Assembly (NCBI GenBank): GCA_030758355.1
Contig: JANREL010000064.1
Coordinates: 1-33,221, forward strand
From: Polaribacter sp.
GTDB lineage: Bacteria > Bacteroidota > Bacteroidia > Flavobacteriales > Flavobacteriaceae
Reading direction: 5' to 3'
DNA: 33,221 bases
The translations under genes were made by a program, and so were the position numbers. Below the pieces are notes generated by a model. That model worked only from the letters and a program-made list of their open reading frames with translations, made no database searches and had not been told where the DNA came from. Below are positions 25,784 through 33,221 of this stretch, one piece after another. Within the stretch, counting starts at the first letter, position 1. Every line of letters starts with the position of its first letter.

Positions 25784-25790
25784 GTCATTT

Positions 25791-26651
25791 TTAGTTTAAT
25801 AAAAGTACGTTCCAAGCACTTTCAATGTCATTATTTTTTAAAAACTCTTTCGCAAAAATATGTTTTTTTATGGTTTCAATCCCAATAAATTGTGGATGTT
25901 CTCTCCCAAAGTTATCAACAGTTTCTTTTGAGGGCAATTCTGAAACATTTCCTAGCATCCCTAAATCATTACCTGTCAATATTTTGCTATTTTTTATTGC
26001 AGACGGAATTTGATCAATTCCTATTCCTAGTGAAAAAAGTGGCTTTAAAATTTCGAAAAAACCATCTTTGGCTCTTGAATAATAATTACCTCCCGCCCTA
26101 GCAACCAAATCGATTTTGTGTTGATCTATTTCGCCATTTTCATCCAAAACAGCTTCAGAAATATGCATTTTTACAACTTCACAAATGATTAAATTTCCAG
26201 CTCCTCCTTCATCACCAGTAAAGATTACATCTTTTACGATACATTCAAATTGCACTGGAGATTCTGCCACTCTAAAAGGTTTTATTTCTTCTGATTTTAG
26301 CATGGTAAATCCTGCTTTTACAAACTCATTCACGCCTTTTGGATATTCTGAACTACTCAATGACATTTGCTGCACCATATCATAATTCACCACATTTATC
26401 ACTACTTCTTTAGTTAGTAAAACATTATCTAGAGTGTGTTTTGTTGTATTTCCTCTTACTCTTCTGGCAGGCGAAAAAATCAAAGTTGGTGGATTAGAGC
26501 CAAATACATTGAAAAAACTAAAAGGTGATAAATTCGGATTTCCTTCAAGATCAATAGTACTCGCAAAAGCAATGGGTCTTGGCGCAATGGCACCTAATAA
26601 ATAGGAGTGAAATTGTCCTGTAGAAATTTCATTTGGAATAATAGTACGCAT
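25791..26651 (-). CDS. Flavin reductase family protein (FMN-binding split barrel)
   Basis: A 286-residue protein with the FMN-binding split-barrel: GAIAPRPIAFASTID, then NLSPFSFFNVFGSNPPTLIF and the Asn-Thr-Thr-Lys-His-Thr-Leu-Asp-Asn segment. These are marks of flavin reductase-like proteins. The C-terminal part (from about 190) adds a helical extension with ARAGGNYYSRAKDGFFE. I start at ATG 26651 (MRTIIPNEIS); the extended frame up to 26684 has no better support. The substrate is not known. It is co-directional with the DUF3127 gene and divergent from the histidine kinase. Confidence 0.85.
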   Translation of the reverse strand: MRTIIPNEISTGQFHSYLLGAIAPRPIAFASTIDLEGNPNLSPFSFFNVFGSNPPTLIFSPARRVRGNTTKHTLDNVLLTKEVVINVVNYDMVQQMSLSSSEYPKGVNEFVKAGFTMLKSEEIKPFRVAESPVQFECIVKDVIFTGDEGGAGNLIICEVVKMHISEAVLDENGEIDQHKIDLVARAGGNYYSRAKDGFFEILKPLFSLGIGIDQIPSAIKNSKILTGNDLGMLGNVSELPSKETVDNFGREHPQFIGIETIKKHIFAKEFLKNNDIESAWNVLLLN

Positions 26652-26713
26652 GCATATTTTTTTATGCCCTAAAGATACTATCAATTCTTTAAATGAGTTA
26701 TAATCAAAAACTT

Positions 26714-26721
26714 TATATTTG
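26714..26721 (+). promoter_or_regulatory. -7 promoter box of the histidine kinase gene
   Basis: TATATTTG, with its G 6 nt before the A of ATG 26727, the same spacing as at era, aat and the DUF1456 gene. Confidence 0.5.
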
Positions 26722-26726
26722 TTTTA

Positions 26727-27878
26727 ATGAATATTTTCAACCAACCACTTTTATTTAAGCGAATTAGTATTGTTGTTTCGTTTGTGATCGTCTCCTTAAT
26801 TTTATGGAATACGTATACTTTTTTTCAAAGATTCAAACAAGAGGAGCGCATCAAAATGGAAATTTTGGCGGAAGCTCAAAAAGAATTATCAACGGCTGAT
26901 TTAAATTCAAATATTGCGTTGCCAGACAAAATTATCACTACTAATAATAGCATTCCAATGATTTTAGTAGATGAAGAAGACGAAATTATTTATGCCAATA
27001 ATTTAGATTCTATAAAATCATTAAATCCTGAGTATTTGCGAAAACAATTGGCAATTATGAAAAAAGAAAACAAACCAATTGAAATCAGTTATGACGGTAA
27101 CAACAAGCAATACATTTACTACAGAGATTCTGATTTATTGAAAAAACTTACGTATTATCCATTGGCATTAATCTTAATTTTAGTGTTGTTTTTATCTGTG
27201 ATTTATCTTTTTTACAGTTCCAATAAAGCTGCAGAAACCAATAAATTATGGACAGGAATGGCCAAAGAAACTGCTCATCAAATCGGCACACCTTTATCAT
27301 CCTTATTGGGTTGGATTGCCATTTTAAAAGCTGAAAAAGTGGATGAAACGTATATTGATGAAATTGAAAAAGATGTTCATAGATTGAATATTATTGCCAA
27401 TCGTTTTTCGAAAATTGGCTCCATTCCAGAGTTGAAAAAAAGAGATGTCGTTTTGATTACCAGACAGGCGTTTGATTATTTAAAATTTAGGAGTTCTACT
27501 CAAATTTCGTTTTCATTTATAACTTCAGAGAAAGAAATTCAAACACTTATCAACGAAGAACTTTTTGGTTGGGTGATTGAAAATATCATCAAAAATGCCA
27601 TTGATGCCATGCTTGGAAAAGGCGAAGTTTCCTTAAAAATTAAAAGTTCGGATAAAAAAGTGCGAATTATAATAGCTGATAGTGGAAAAGGAATGCCCAA
27701 AAAATTATTCAAACAAATTTTTAAACCTGGTTTTACCACAAAAAAAAGAGGTTGGGGTTTGGGATTATCACTTTCTAAAAGAATTGTGGAAGATTATCAC
27801 AAAGGGAAAATCTTTGTACAAAAATCAGAAATTGGAAAAGGCACTACTTTTGAAATAGTTTTAAATAAAATTTCCTGA
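26727..27878 (+). CDS. Sensor histidine kinase (orphan)
   Basis: A 383-residue inner-membrane kinase. Two transmembrane helices (about 11-30 and 142-164) enclose a small periplasmic domain. There is no HAMP domain of clear type. The phosphoacceptor is His184 in AKETAHQIGTPLSSLLGW, a variant H-box frequent in Bacteroidota. The ATPase domain has the N box (Asn286, Asn290), ADSGKGMP (317-324), the F box (KPGFTTKKRG) and WGLGLSLSKR. No response regulator is next to it, so its partner is elsewhere. The 3' end overlaps the convergent HIT gene by 18 bp. Confidence 0.93.
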   Translation: MNIFNQPLLFKRISIVVSFVIVSLILWNTYTFFQRFKQEERIKMEILAEAQKELSTADLNSNIALPDKIITTNNSIPMILVDEEDEIIYANNLDSIKSLNPEYLRKQLAIMKKENKPIEISYDGNNKQYIYYRDSDLLKKLTYYPLALILILVLFLSVIYLFYSSNKAAETNKLWTGMAKETAHQIGTPLSSLLGWIAILKAEKVDETYIDEIEKDVHRLNIIANRFSKIGSIPELKKRDVVLITRQAFDYLKFRSSTQISFSFITSEKEIQTLINEELFGWVIENIIKNAIDAMLGKGEVSLKIKSSDKKVRIIIADSGKGMPKKLFKQIFKPGFTTKKRGWGLGLSLSKRIVEDYHKGKIFVQKSEIGKGTTFEIVLNKIS

Positions 27879-28250
27879 TATTTCTTTAGCAATTGCCTCA
27901 AATTCCTCTTTTGACAAACTTATTTTTCGCTGAAATTGCATATCAGCCATTTCATTAATCGGAATTAAATGCACATGTACATGAGGAACTTCTAAACCAA
28001 TTACTGTCATTCCAATTCTTTTACAAGGAACTGATTTTTCAAGCGCCTTTGCAACTCTGTAAGAAAAATCCATAAGAGAGTTATATTCATCTTTTGACAA
28101 ATCAAAAAGCTTGTTTTCTTCTCTTTTAGGCACTACCAATGCATGTCCTTTTGCATTCGGATTAATGTCTAAAAAAGAAATAAACTCGTCATTTTCTGCG
28201 ATTTTATAACAGGGAATTTCACCCGATATGATTTTTGTAAAAATGCTCAT
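27861..28250 (-). CDS. HIT family protein
   Basis: A 129-residue nucleotide hydrolase/transferase of the Hint-type HIT family. It starts MSIFTKIISGEIPCYKI, has FLDINPNAKGHALVVPK (26-42) and the histidine triad HVHVHLIP (90-97), where the middle His acts as nucleophile on purine nucleoside phosphoramidates or similar compounds. It lies 93 bp downstream of greA on the same strand and may share its transcript. Its stop overlaps the end of the histidine kinase gene. Confidence 0.93.
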   Translation of the reverse strand: MSIFTKIISGEIPCYKIAENDEFISFLDINPNAKGHALVVPKREENKLFDLSKDEYNSLMDFSYRVAKALEKSVPCKRIGMTVIGLEVPHVHVHLIPINEMADMQFQRKISLSKEEFEAIAKEISGNFI

Positions 28251-28322
28251 TTATTTAGAATTTAATCATTAAACGTTAGGCAGTAGTTAGGTTTTTAATC
28301 AATTTTTCAACTTTGAATGTTA

Positions 28323-28343
28323 AACCTAAAATTTTGAACTTTG
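28323..28343. repeat. 21-nt dispersed repeat, copy 1
   Basis: The plus strand begins AACCTAAAATTTT and ends GAACTTTG. It matches the copy at 31097-31117 at 19 of 21 positions. It abuts the greA stop codon. Confidence 0.4.
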
Positions 28344-28817
28344 TTATCTTGAAATTTCTAAAATTTCAAATTTCATAATGCCATTTGGCACTTTGATCTC
28401 GGCAATTTCCCCTACTTCTTTCCCTAACAATCCTTGACCAATTGGTGATTTTACTGAAAGTTTTCCATTACGAACATCCGTTTCAGAATCTGCAACGAGT
28501 GTATATGAAAACTCCATTTTATTGGCAATGTTTTTAATTTTCACTTTTGAGTGAATCAATATTTTTGAGGAGTCTAATTGACTTTCATCCAAAATACGAG
28601 CATTCGAAATGACATTTTTTAATTTTGCAATTTTCGTTTCTAAATGTGATTGCTCTTCTTTAGCAGCATGATATTCTGCATTTTCACTCAAATCACCTTT
28701 ATCTCTTGCATCTGCAATTTCTTGGGTAACTCTTGGACGCTCCACTTGCTCTAAATGAAGCAATTCATCTTTCAATTTCTTTAATCCTTCTGGCGAATAA
28801 TAAGATATGTTACTCAT
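28344..28817 (-). CDS. greA: Transcription elongation factor GreA
   Basis: GreA rescues backtracked RNA polymerase by stimulating transcript cleavage. The 157-residue protein has the N-terminal coiled coil with the tip acidic pair (Asp-Lys-Gly-Asp-Leu-Ser-Glu-Asn-Ala-Glu-Tyr) and the C-terminal FKBP-like domain with SPIGQGLLGKEVGE. It is normal in length. It has a -7 box at 28870-28877 and a terminator-like hairpin in the leader. The HIT gene follows 93 bp downstream. Confidence 0.97.
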   Translation of the reverse strand: MSNISYYSPEGLKKLKDELLHLEQVERPRVTQEIADARDKGDLSENAEYHAAKEEQSHLETKIAKLKNVISNARILDESQLDSSKILIHSKVKIKNIANKMEFSYTLVADSETDVRNGKLSVKSPIGQGLLGKEVGEIAEIKVPNGIMKFEILEISR

Positions 28818-28831
28818 AGTTTCTAAAATTT

Positions 28832-28863
28832 AAAAATCTCATTGCCTTAGTAGGAATGAGATT
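28832..28863 (-). promoter_or_regulatory. Terminator-like hairpin in the greA leader
   Basis: On the minus strand AATCTCATT pairs with AATGAGATT; inside, CCT pairs with AGG around a 4-nt loop with one unpaired base, giving a stem of about 12 bp followed by TTTTT. It begins at the predicted transcription start and ends about 15 nt before the greA ATG. Confidence 0.5.
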
Positions 28864-28869
28864 GTGAAA

Positions 28870-28877
28870 CAAATATA
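28870..28877 (-). promoter_or_regulatory. -7 promoter box of greA
   Basis: TATATTTG on the minus strand, predicting a start of transcription near 28863-28866. The -33 box is unclear. Confidence 0.5.
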
Positions 28878-28925
28878 CAAAATATTTGTAACTTGGCATC
28901 GTTTTGTAACTACAGTCTTTAAAAG

Positions 28926-29345
28926 ATGATTCGAAAACTAACTTTTATATTTGGGGTTTGTTTATTTATAAATTGCTCAGATACAGCGAATTTGCAAAAT
29001 TGCATCCGAACTTTACCTTTAAATATTTTAAGAGATTTAAACAATCCTGAACTCATCAACGTACAAACTCCTGGAGGATTTGCAGAAATTGTAGGGGGAA
29101 ATAAAGGTATTTTACTATTTAATAAAAACGGAACTGAGTTTGTAGCTTTTGATAAATTATGTCCTGCAAACGATTGCAATCAACCTATGATTTTTGAAAA
29201 TAGGATTCTAAAATGTCCTTGTGATAATAGCAGATATAGTGTTGATTTTGGAGGCGCACCTCAAACAGATGGATTTCAATGTCCTGCCATTGAATATCGT
29301 GTTGTAAAAAATGGCAGCACGCTTCAAATCAGTAGTTTTAACTAG
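28926..29345 (+). CDS. Rieske-like lipoprotein lacking the histidine ligands
   Basis: A 139-residue envelope protein. The signal peptide ends Leu-Phe-Ile-Asn-Cys, so Cys17 is probably lipidated. The rest resembles a Rieske domain: LCPANDC (78-84) stands where CxHxxC is expected, and KCPCDNSRYSVDFGG (96-110) where CPCHGS is expected. Cys79 and Cys97 (the cluster cysteines) and Cys84 and Cys99 (the usual disulfide) are present, but the two His ligands are Ala81 and Asp100. A normal [2Fe-2S] Rieske cluster therefore seems unlikely. Function is unknown. It is divergent from greA, with purK 50 bp downstream. Confidence 0.78.
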   Translation: MIRKLTFIFGVCLFINCSDTANLQNCIRTLPLNILRDLNNPELINVQTPGGFAEIVGGNKGILLFNKNGTEFVAFDKLCPANDCNQPMIFENRILKCPCDNSRYSVDFGGAPQTDGFQCPAIEYRVVKNGSTLQISSFN

Positions 29346-29365
29346 TTTCTTAACAGCAAGATGAT

Positions 29366-29374
29366 TATTTTTGC
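29366..29374 (+). promoter_or_regulatory. -7 promoter box of purK
   Basis: TATTTTTGC lies about 22 nt before the TTG start of purK. A TTTC about 16 nt upstream is a weak -33 candidate. Confidence 0.5.
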
Positions 29375-29395
29375 AGAAACAAAATAAGTTATAAA

Positions 29396-30553
29396 TTGAA
29401 AAATTATTTCTCTTCCAAATTTACTTTAGGCGTTTTAGGTGGTGGCCAATTAGGAAAAATGTTGTTAGCCGAAACACATAAATATGATATTTACACCGCT
29501 ATTTTAGATAATGATAAAAATGCCCCTTGCAGTGAAATTTGCAATCGATTTGAAATTGGAAATTTACTAGATTATGATGCTGTTTATGCCTTTGGAAAAA
29601 CAGTAGATTTGTTAACTATCGAAATTGAAAATGTAAATATTGATGCTTTAGATCAATTGGAAAAAGAAGGATTGCCTATTTTTCCAAAACCGCAAAATCT
29701 AAGAATCATCCAAAGCAAAGCGCGTCAAAAACATTTTTATATTGATCATCAAATTCCAACAGCTCCATTTTATCATTTTGCTTACTTAGAAGAATTGAAA
29801 CATTCTATTGAACATTCAACACTTGAATTTCCTTTTGTATGGAAAGCAGCACGTTTTGGCTATGATGGAAATGGGGTGAAAATTGTTAGAAACCTTTCGG
29901 ATTTGGAAAATTTACCAAATGTTGAATGTATTACTGAACAATTAATTCCATTTAAAAACGAATTAGCAGTCATTGTTGCCCGAAATAAAGATGGTGAAAC
30001 AAAAACCTATCCTGTTGTTGAAATGGAGTTTCATCCTGAAGCCAATCAAGTTGAATATGTAATTTGTCCTGCCAGAATTGAGGAATCCGTGGCGAAAAAA
30101 GCACAAGAAGTGGCTTTGAAAGTTGTCAATAATTTGGATTTTATTGGCTTATTGGCGGTTGAAATGTTTCAAACAACCAATGATGAAATTTTAGTAAATG
30201 AAGTAGCACCAAGACCACACAATTCTGGTCATTATTCCATTGAAGCGAGTTACACCAATCAATTTGAACAACATTTACGATCAATTTTAAATCTTCCTTT
30301 AGGAAATACCGAAAGTAAAGTTGCCGGAATTATGGTAAATTTGGTTGGCGAAGAAGGTTTTTCGGGACAAGTTTTTTATGAAAATATTGAAGATGTTTTA
30401 CGAATTGATGGAGTAACACCTCACATTTACGGAAAAAAAGAAACACGTCCCTTTCGTAAAATGGGACATGTAACGATTGTAAATAAAGACATTGATACAG
30501 CCAGAGAAATTGCACAAAAAGTAAAAGAAACGATTAGAGTGATTTCAAAATAA
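29396..30553 (+). CDS. purK: N5-carboxyaminoimidazole ribonucleotide synthase
   Basis: PurK uses ATP and bicarbonate to carboxylate AIR to N5-CAIR in purine synthesis; PurE then rearranges it to CAIR. The 385-residue protein has the N-terminal GVLGGGQLGKMLL (12-24), the ATP-grasp central part (FPFVWKAARFGYDGNG) and EVAPRPHNSGHYSIEAS, typical of the family. The reading frame has no ATG near the start; TTG 29396 gives MKNYFSSKF, which agrees with the usual flavobacterial N-terminus as I recall it. purE follows after 37 bp, so the two are an operon. Confidence 0.95.
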   Translation: MKNYFSSKFTLGVLGGGQLGKMLLAETHKYDIYTAILDNDKNAPCSEICNRFEIGNLLDYDAVYAFGKTVDLLTIEIENVNIDALDQLEKEGLPIFPKPQNLRIIQSKARQKHFYIDHQIPTAPFYHFAYLEELKHSIEHSTLEFPFVWKAARFGYDGNGVKIVRNLSDLENLPNVECITEQLIPFKNELAVIVARNKDGETKTYPVVEMEFHPEANQVEYVICPARIEESVAKKAQEVALKVVNNLDFIGLLAVEMFQTTNDEILVNEVAPRPHNSGHYSIEASYTNQFEQHLRSILNLPLGNTESKVAGIMVNLVGEEGFSGQVFYENIEDVLRIDGVTPHIYGKKETRPFRKMGHVTIVNKDIDTAREIAQKVKETIRVISK

Positions 30554-30590
30554 AAACAAATTCTGTCACTAATCAGAAAAAAATAAAATC

Positions 30591-31073
30591 ATGATAGGAA
30601 TAATAATGGGAAGTGATTCTGATCTTCCAGTAATGCAAGAAGCCATTGATATTTTAGAAAGTTTTGACATTCAAATCGAAGTAGATATTGTGTCAGCTCA
30701 TAGAACTCCTGAAAAATTATTTGACTACGCAAAAAACGCTCATTTACGAGGCATCAAAGTCATTATTGCTGGTGCAGGAGGTGCCGCACATTTGCCAGGA
30801 ATGGTAGCAAGTATGAGTCCTTTACCAGTAATTGGTGTTCCTGTAAAAAGCAGCAATTCTATTGATGGATGGGATTCTGTGTTGTCTATTTTACAAATGC
30901 CAGGAGGTGTTCCTGTAGCAACTGTTGCGTTAAATGGTGCCAAAAATGCTGGAATTTTAGCTGCTCAAATTATTGGAGCTTCTGATAAATGTGTGTTGGA
31001 TAAAATTATTGCCTACAAAGAAGGCTTAAAAATGAAAGTAGAACAAGCTTCTAAAAAAGTTCGGAATTCATAA
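30591..31073 (+). CDS. purE: N5-CAIR mutase PurE (class I)
   Basis: PurE converts N5-CAIR, made by PurK just upstream, to CAIR. The 160-residue cytoplasmic enzyme has IIMGSDSDLPVM (4-15), the SAHRTPE motif with the conserved catalytic His, AGAGGAAHLPGMVA and a PGGVPVATV segment. It has normal length for class I PurE. It is followed by a short AT-rich gap and the M3 peptidase gene, with no clear terminator. Confidence 0.97.
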   Translation: MIGIIMGSDSDLPVMQEAIDILESFDIQIEVDIVSAHRTPEKLFDYAKNAHLRGIKVIIAGAGGAAHLPGMVASMSPLPVIGVPVKSSNSIDGWDSVLSILQMPGGVPVATVALNGAKNAGILAAQIIGASDKCVLDKIIAYKEGLKMKVEQASKKVRNS

Positions 31074-31096
31074 TTCAATATTCAAAATTAACCCTG

Positions 31097-31117
31097 AACC
31101 TAGAATTTTAAACTTTG
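31097..31117. repeat. 21-nt dispersed repeat, copy 2
   Basis: The plus strand begins AACCTAGAATTTT and ends AAACTTTG. It matches 28323-28343 at 19 of 21 positions. It lies between purE and the M3 peptidase gene. Confidence 0.4.
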
Positions 31118-31129
31118 AACTCACAGTAC

Positions 31130-33145
31130 ATGAATCCACTTTTACAAGATTTTAATACAGCACCTTTTTCAAAAATTGAATCGCAACATTATAAACCTGC
31201 GATTGAAAAAGCAATTGAAATGGCAAAAGCTGAAATTGATGCTATTGTCTCAAATCCTGAAAAACCAACTTTTGAAAATACTACTGCTGCATTGGATTTT
31301 TCGGGTGAAACACTCAACAGAATTACCAGTATTTTTTTCAATTTAAATGCTGCTGAAACGAATGATGAAATTCAAAAAATTGCACAAGAAATTTCTCCTT
31401 GGTTGAGTGAATTCCGAAATGATATTACCTTAAATGAAGCGTTATTTGCCAAAGTAAAATCGGTATTTGATTCAAAAGAAAGCTTACAATTATCGCCAGA
31501 ACAAGACATGTTGTTGGAAAAACAATACAAAAGTTTTGCAAGAAATGGGGCAAATTTATCCGAAGAGAAAAAATCGAATTTACGCAAAATTGACAGTGAA
31601 TTATCAAAACTTTCGTTACAATTTGGAGAGAATGTATTGGCTGAAACCAATGCTTTTGAAATGCATTTAACAGATGAAAAAGATCTTGCTGGTTTGCCAG
31701 AATCTGCCAAAGAAGCTGCCCAAGAATTGGCAAAAGAAAAAAATAAAGAAGGATATATTTTTACATTAGATTTCCCAAGTTATGTTCCGTTTTTAACCTA
31801 TGCAAACAATAGGGAATTGCGTAAAAAATTGGCGATTGCTGCTGGTAAAAAAGGCTTTCAAAATAATGAAAACAACAACGAACAAATCGTTTTAAACATC
31901 GTTAAGTTACGTAATGAAAGAGCCAATTTACTAGGATACAAATCACATGCGCATTTTGTTTTAGAAGAACGAATGGCAGAAACTCCTGAAAAAGTAATTG
32001 AATTTTCAAACGAATTACTTCAAAAAGCGAAACCTGCTGCTGAAAGAGAATTCAAACATCTTGAAAATTATGCTAAAAAATTAGACGGAATTGATCAACT
32101 CCAAAAGTGGGATGGTGCGTATTATGGGGAGAAATTGAAAAAAGAATTGTTTGATTTAGATCAAGAACAATTGAAACCTTATTTTCAATTAGAAAATGTG
32201 ATTGCGGGTGTTTTTAGCATCGCTACTAAATTATTCGATTTGCATTTTGAGGAAGTTTTTGACATTGACAAATACCATCAAGATGTAAAAACCTATAAAG
32301 TTTGGGATTCTAAAGACCATTTTATCGCCCATTTTTATGCTGATTTTCATCCGCGAAAAGGAAAAAGAAATGGTGCTTGGATGACGTCCTACAAATCACA
32401 ATTCATACAAAATGGCATCAATGAACGTCCTCACGTGTCTATTGTTTGTAATTTTACCAAACCAACTGCCACAAAACCCTCTTTGTTAACCTTTAATGAA
32501 GTAACTACGTTGTTTCACGAATTTGGGCATGCATTGCATGGAATGTTAGCAAACACCACCTATACAAGTTTATCAGGAACATCGGTTTCTTGGGATTTTG
32601 TTGAATTGCCAAGTCAGGTTTTAGAAAATTGGTGTTATGAAAAAGAAGCCTTAGAATTGTTTGCAAAACATTACAAAACAGGCGAAATTATTCCGATGAA
32701 ATATGTGGAAAAAATCAAAGAATCAGCCAGTTTTCACGAAGGAATGCAAACCTTACGTCAATTGAGTTTTGGAATTTTAGACATGAAATGGCACAGTGAA
32801 AATCCTTCAGAAATAACGTCTATCAAAGATTTTGAAAACGAGGCTTTTTTCGAAACAAAATTATATCCAGAGGTAGCAGAAAATTGTATGAGTACTGCTT
32901 TTTCACATATTTTTCAAGGTGGATATTCTGCAGGATATTACTCCTATAAATGGGCAGAAGTGTTGGATGCTGACGCCTTTGAATACTTTCTGGAAAAAGG
33001 TATTTTTGATAAAGAAGTGGCTACAAAATTCAAAGAAAATGTACTATCCAAAGGTGGTACCCAAAAACCTATGGATTTGTACAAACGTTTTCGTGGCAAA
33101 GAACCAAAACCTGATGCGTTACTGAAACGTGCTGGGTTGATTTAA
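31130..33145 (+). CDS. M3 family oligopeptidase
   Basis: A 671-residue zinc metallopeptidase of the thimet/Dcp type that cleaves short peptides. The zinc site is HEFGHALHG (463-471) with Glu492 25 residues after the second His (in SWDFVELPSQ). The N-terminal half is helical, as in the family, and there is no signal peptide, so it is cytoplasmic. I start at ATG 31130 (MNPLLQDFNTAPF); an in-frame TTG at 31115 overlaps the repeat and lacks support. Choosing between oligopeptidase A and dipeptidyl carboxypeptidase needs comparison; the overall look favours the Dcp/PrlC group. Confidence 0.93.
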   Translation: MNPLLQDFNTAPFSKIESQHYKPAIEKAIEMAKAEIDAIVSNPEKPTFENTTAALDFSGETLNRITSIFFNLNAAETNDEIQKIAQEISPWLSEFRNDITLNEALFAKVKSVFDSKESLQLSPEQDMLLEKQYKSFARNGANLSEEKKSNLRKIDSELSKLSLQFGENVLAETNAFEMHLTDEKDLAGLPESAKEAAQELAKEKNKEGYIFTLDFPSYVPFLTYANNRELRKKLAIAAGKKGFQNNENNNEQIVLNIVKLRNERANLLGYKSHAHFVLEERMAETPEKVIEFSNELLQKAKPAAEREFKHLENYAKKLDGIDQLQKWDGAYYGEKLKKELFDLDQEQLKPYFQLENVIAGVFSIATKLFDLHFEEVFDIDKYHQDVKTYKVWDSKDHFIAHFYADFHPRKGKRNGAWMTSYKSQFIQNGINERPHVSIVCNFTKPTATKPSLLTFNEVTTLFHEFGHALHGMLANTTYTSLSGTSVSWDFVELPSQVLENWCYEKEALELFAKHYKTGEIIPMKYVEKIKESASFHEGMQTLRQLSFGILDMKWHSENPSEITSIKDFENEAFFETKLYPEVAENCMSTAFSHIFQGGYSAGYYSYKWAEVLDADAFEYFLEKGIFDKEVATKFKENVLSKGGTQKPMDLYKRFRGKEPKPDALLKRAGLI

Positions 33146-33156
33146 GATAATTTAAA

Positions 33157-33221
33157 TTAATTTTTATTTTTCGCTTCAATCCATTTACTCAAAAATTTAG
33201 TGGCTTGAAGTGTCTGATGTT
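33157..33221 (-). CDS. Probable C-terminus of an unknown minus-strand gene
   Basis: The minus strand is open from the window edge to TAA at 33157-33159, encoding HQTLQATKFLSKWIEAKNKN. The composition fits a helical protein end and the position fits a gene converging on the M3 peptidase, 11 bp away. The fragment is too short for a family. Confidence 0.4.
   Translation of the reverse strand, partial: HQTLQATKFLSKWIEAKNKN

Overview
The window is ordinary chromosomal DNA of a flavobacterium-like member of the Bacteroidota. The evidence is the very AT-rich composition, promoters of the Bacteroidota type (TTTG, about 17-19 bp, TAnnTTTG), A-rich start regions instead of clear Shine-Dalgarno sites, a type IX secretion C-terminal sorting domain, lipoprotein peptidases, and clade-typical families (DUF5916, DUF3127, DUF2452). 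I saw no insertion sequence, prophage, CRISPR array, toxin-antitoxin pair or recognisable defence cassette.

Layout. 1-2834: the cut-off start of an MFS transporter (minus), then the ribosome-assembly GTPases era and der. 2955-7147: a tight plus-strand run of msrB, msrA and selO (1-4 bp overlaps), then an XdhC-like and a MocA-like molybdenum-cofactor gene; this combines methionine-sulfoxide repair, redox-linked AMPylation and molybdoenzyme maturation. 7185-11720 (minus): metallo-beta-lactamase-fold hydrolase, subtilisin-like lipoprotein and M1 aminopeptidase lipoprotein, suggesting envelope proteolysis. 11887-14621: two adjacent GH53 beta-1,4-galactanases, the second a T9SS cargo. 14654-15891 (minus): bidirectional terminator, tRNA-Cys, folB, DUF2452, Zn-ribbon protein. 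15998-20348: glnS converging on a DUF5916 outer-membrane protein. 20788-23597: translation operon rplM-rpsI-rpsB-tsf. 23646-28817: aat, a VTT/DedA-like membrane protein, a short DUF1456 protein, DUF3127 and flavin reductase genes, an orphan histidine kinase, a HIT protein and greA. 28926-33145: a Rieske-like lipoprotein lacking its histidine ligands, purK-purE and an M3 oligopeptidase. The last bases hold the probable 3' end of a minus-strand gene.

The best leads are regulatory or small. Five genes place the -7 box so close to the start codon that their mRNAs look leaderless. greA has a terminator-like hairpin in its leader, reminiscent of E. coli GraL. Perfect palindromes sit on the promoters of the MBL hydrolase and the DUF5916 protein. 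The Rieske-like protein keeps all four Cys but neither His. The subtilase carries a large insertion between its catalytic Asp and His. I found no clearly new multi-gene system.
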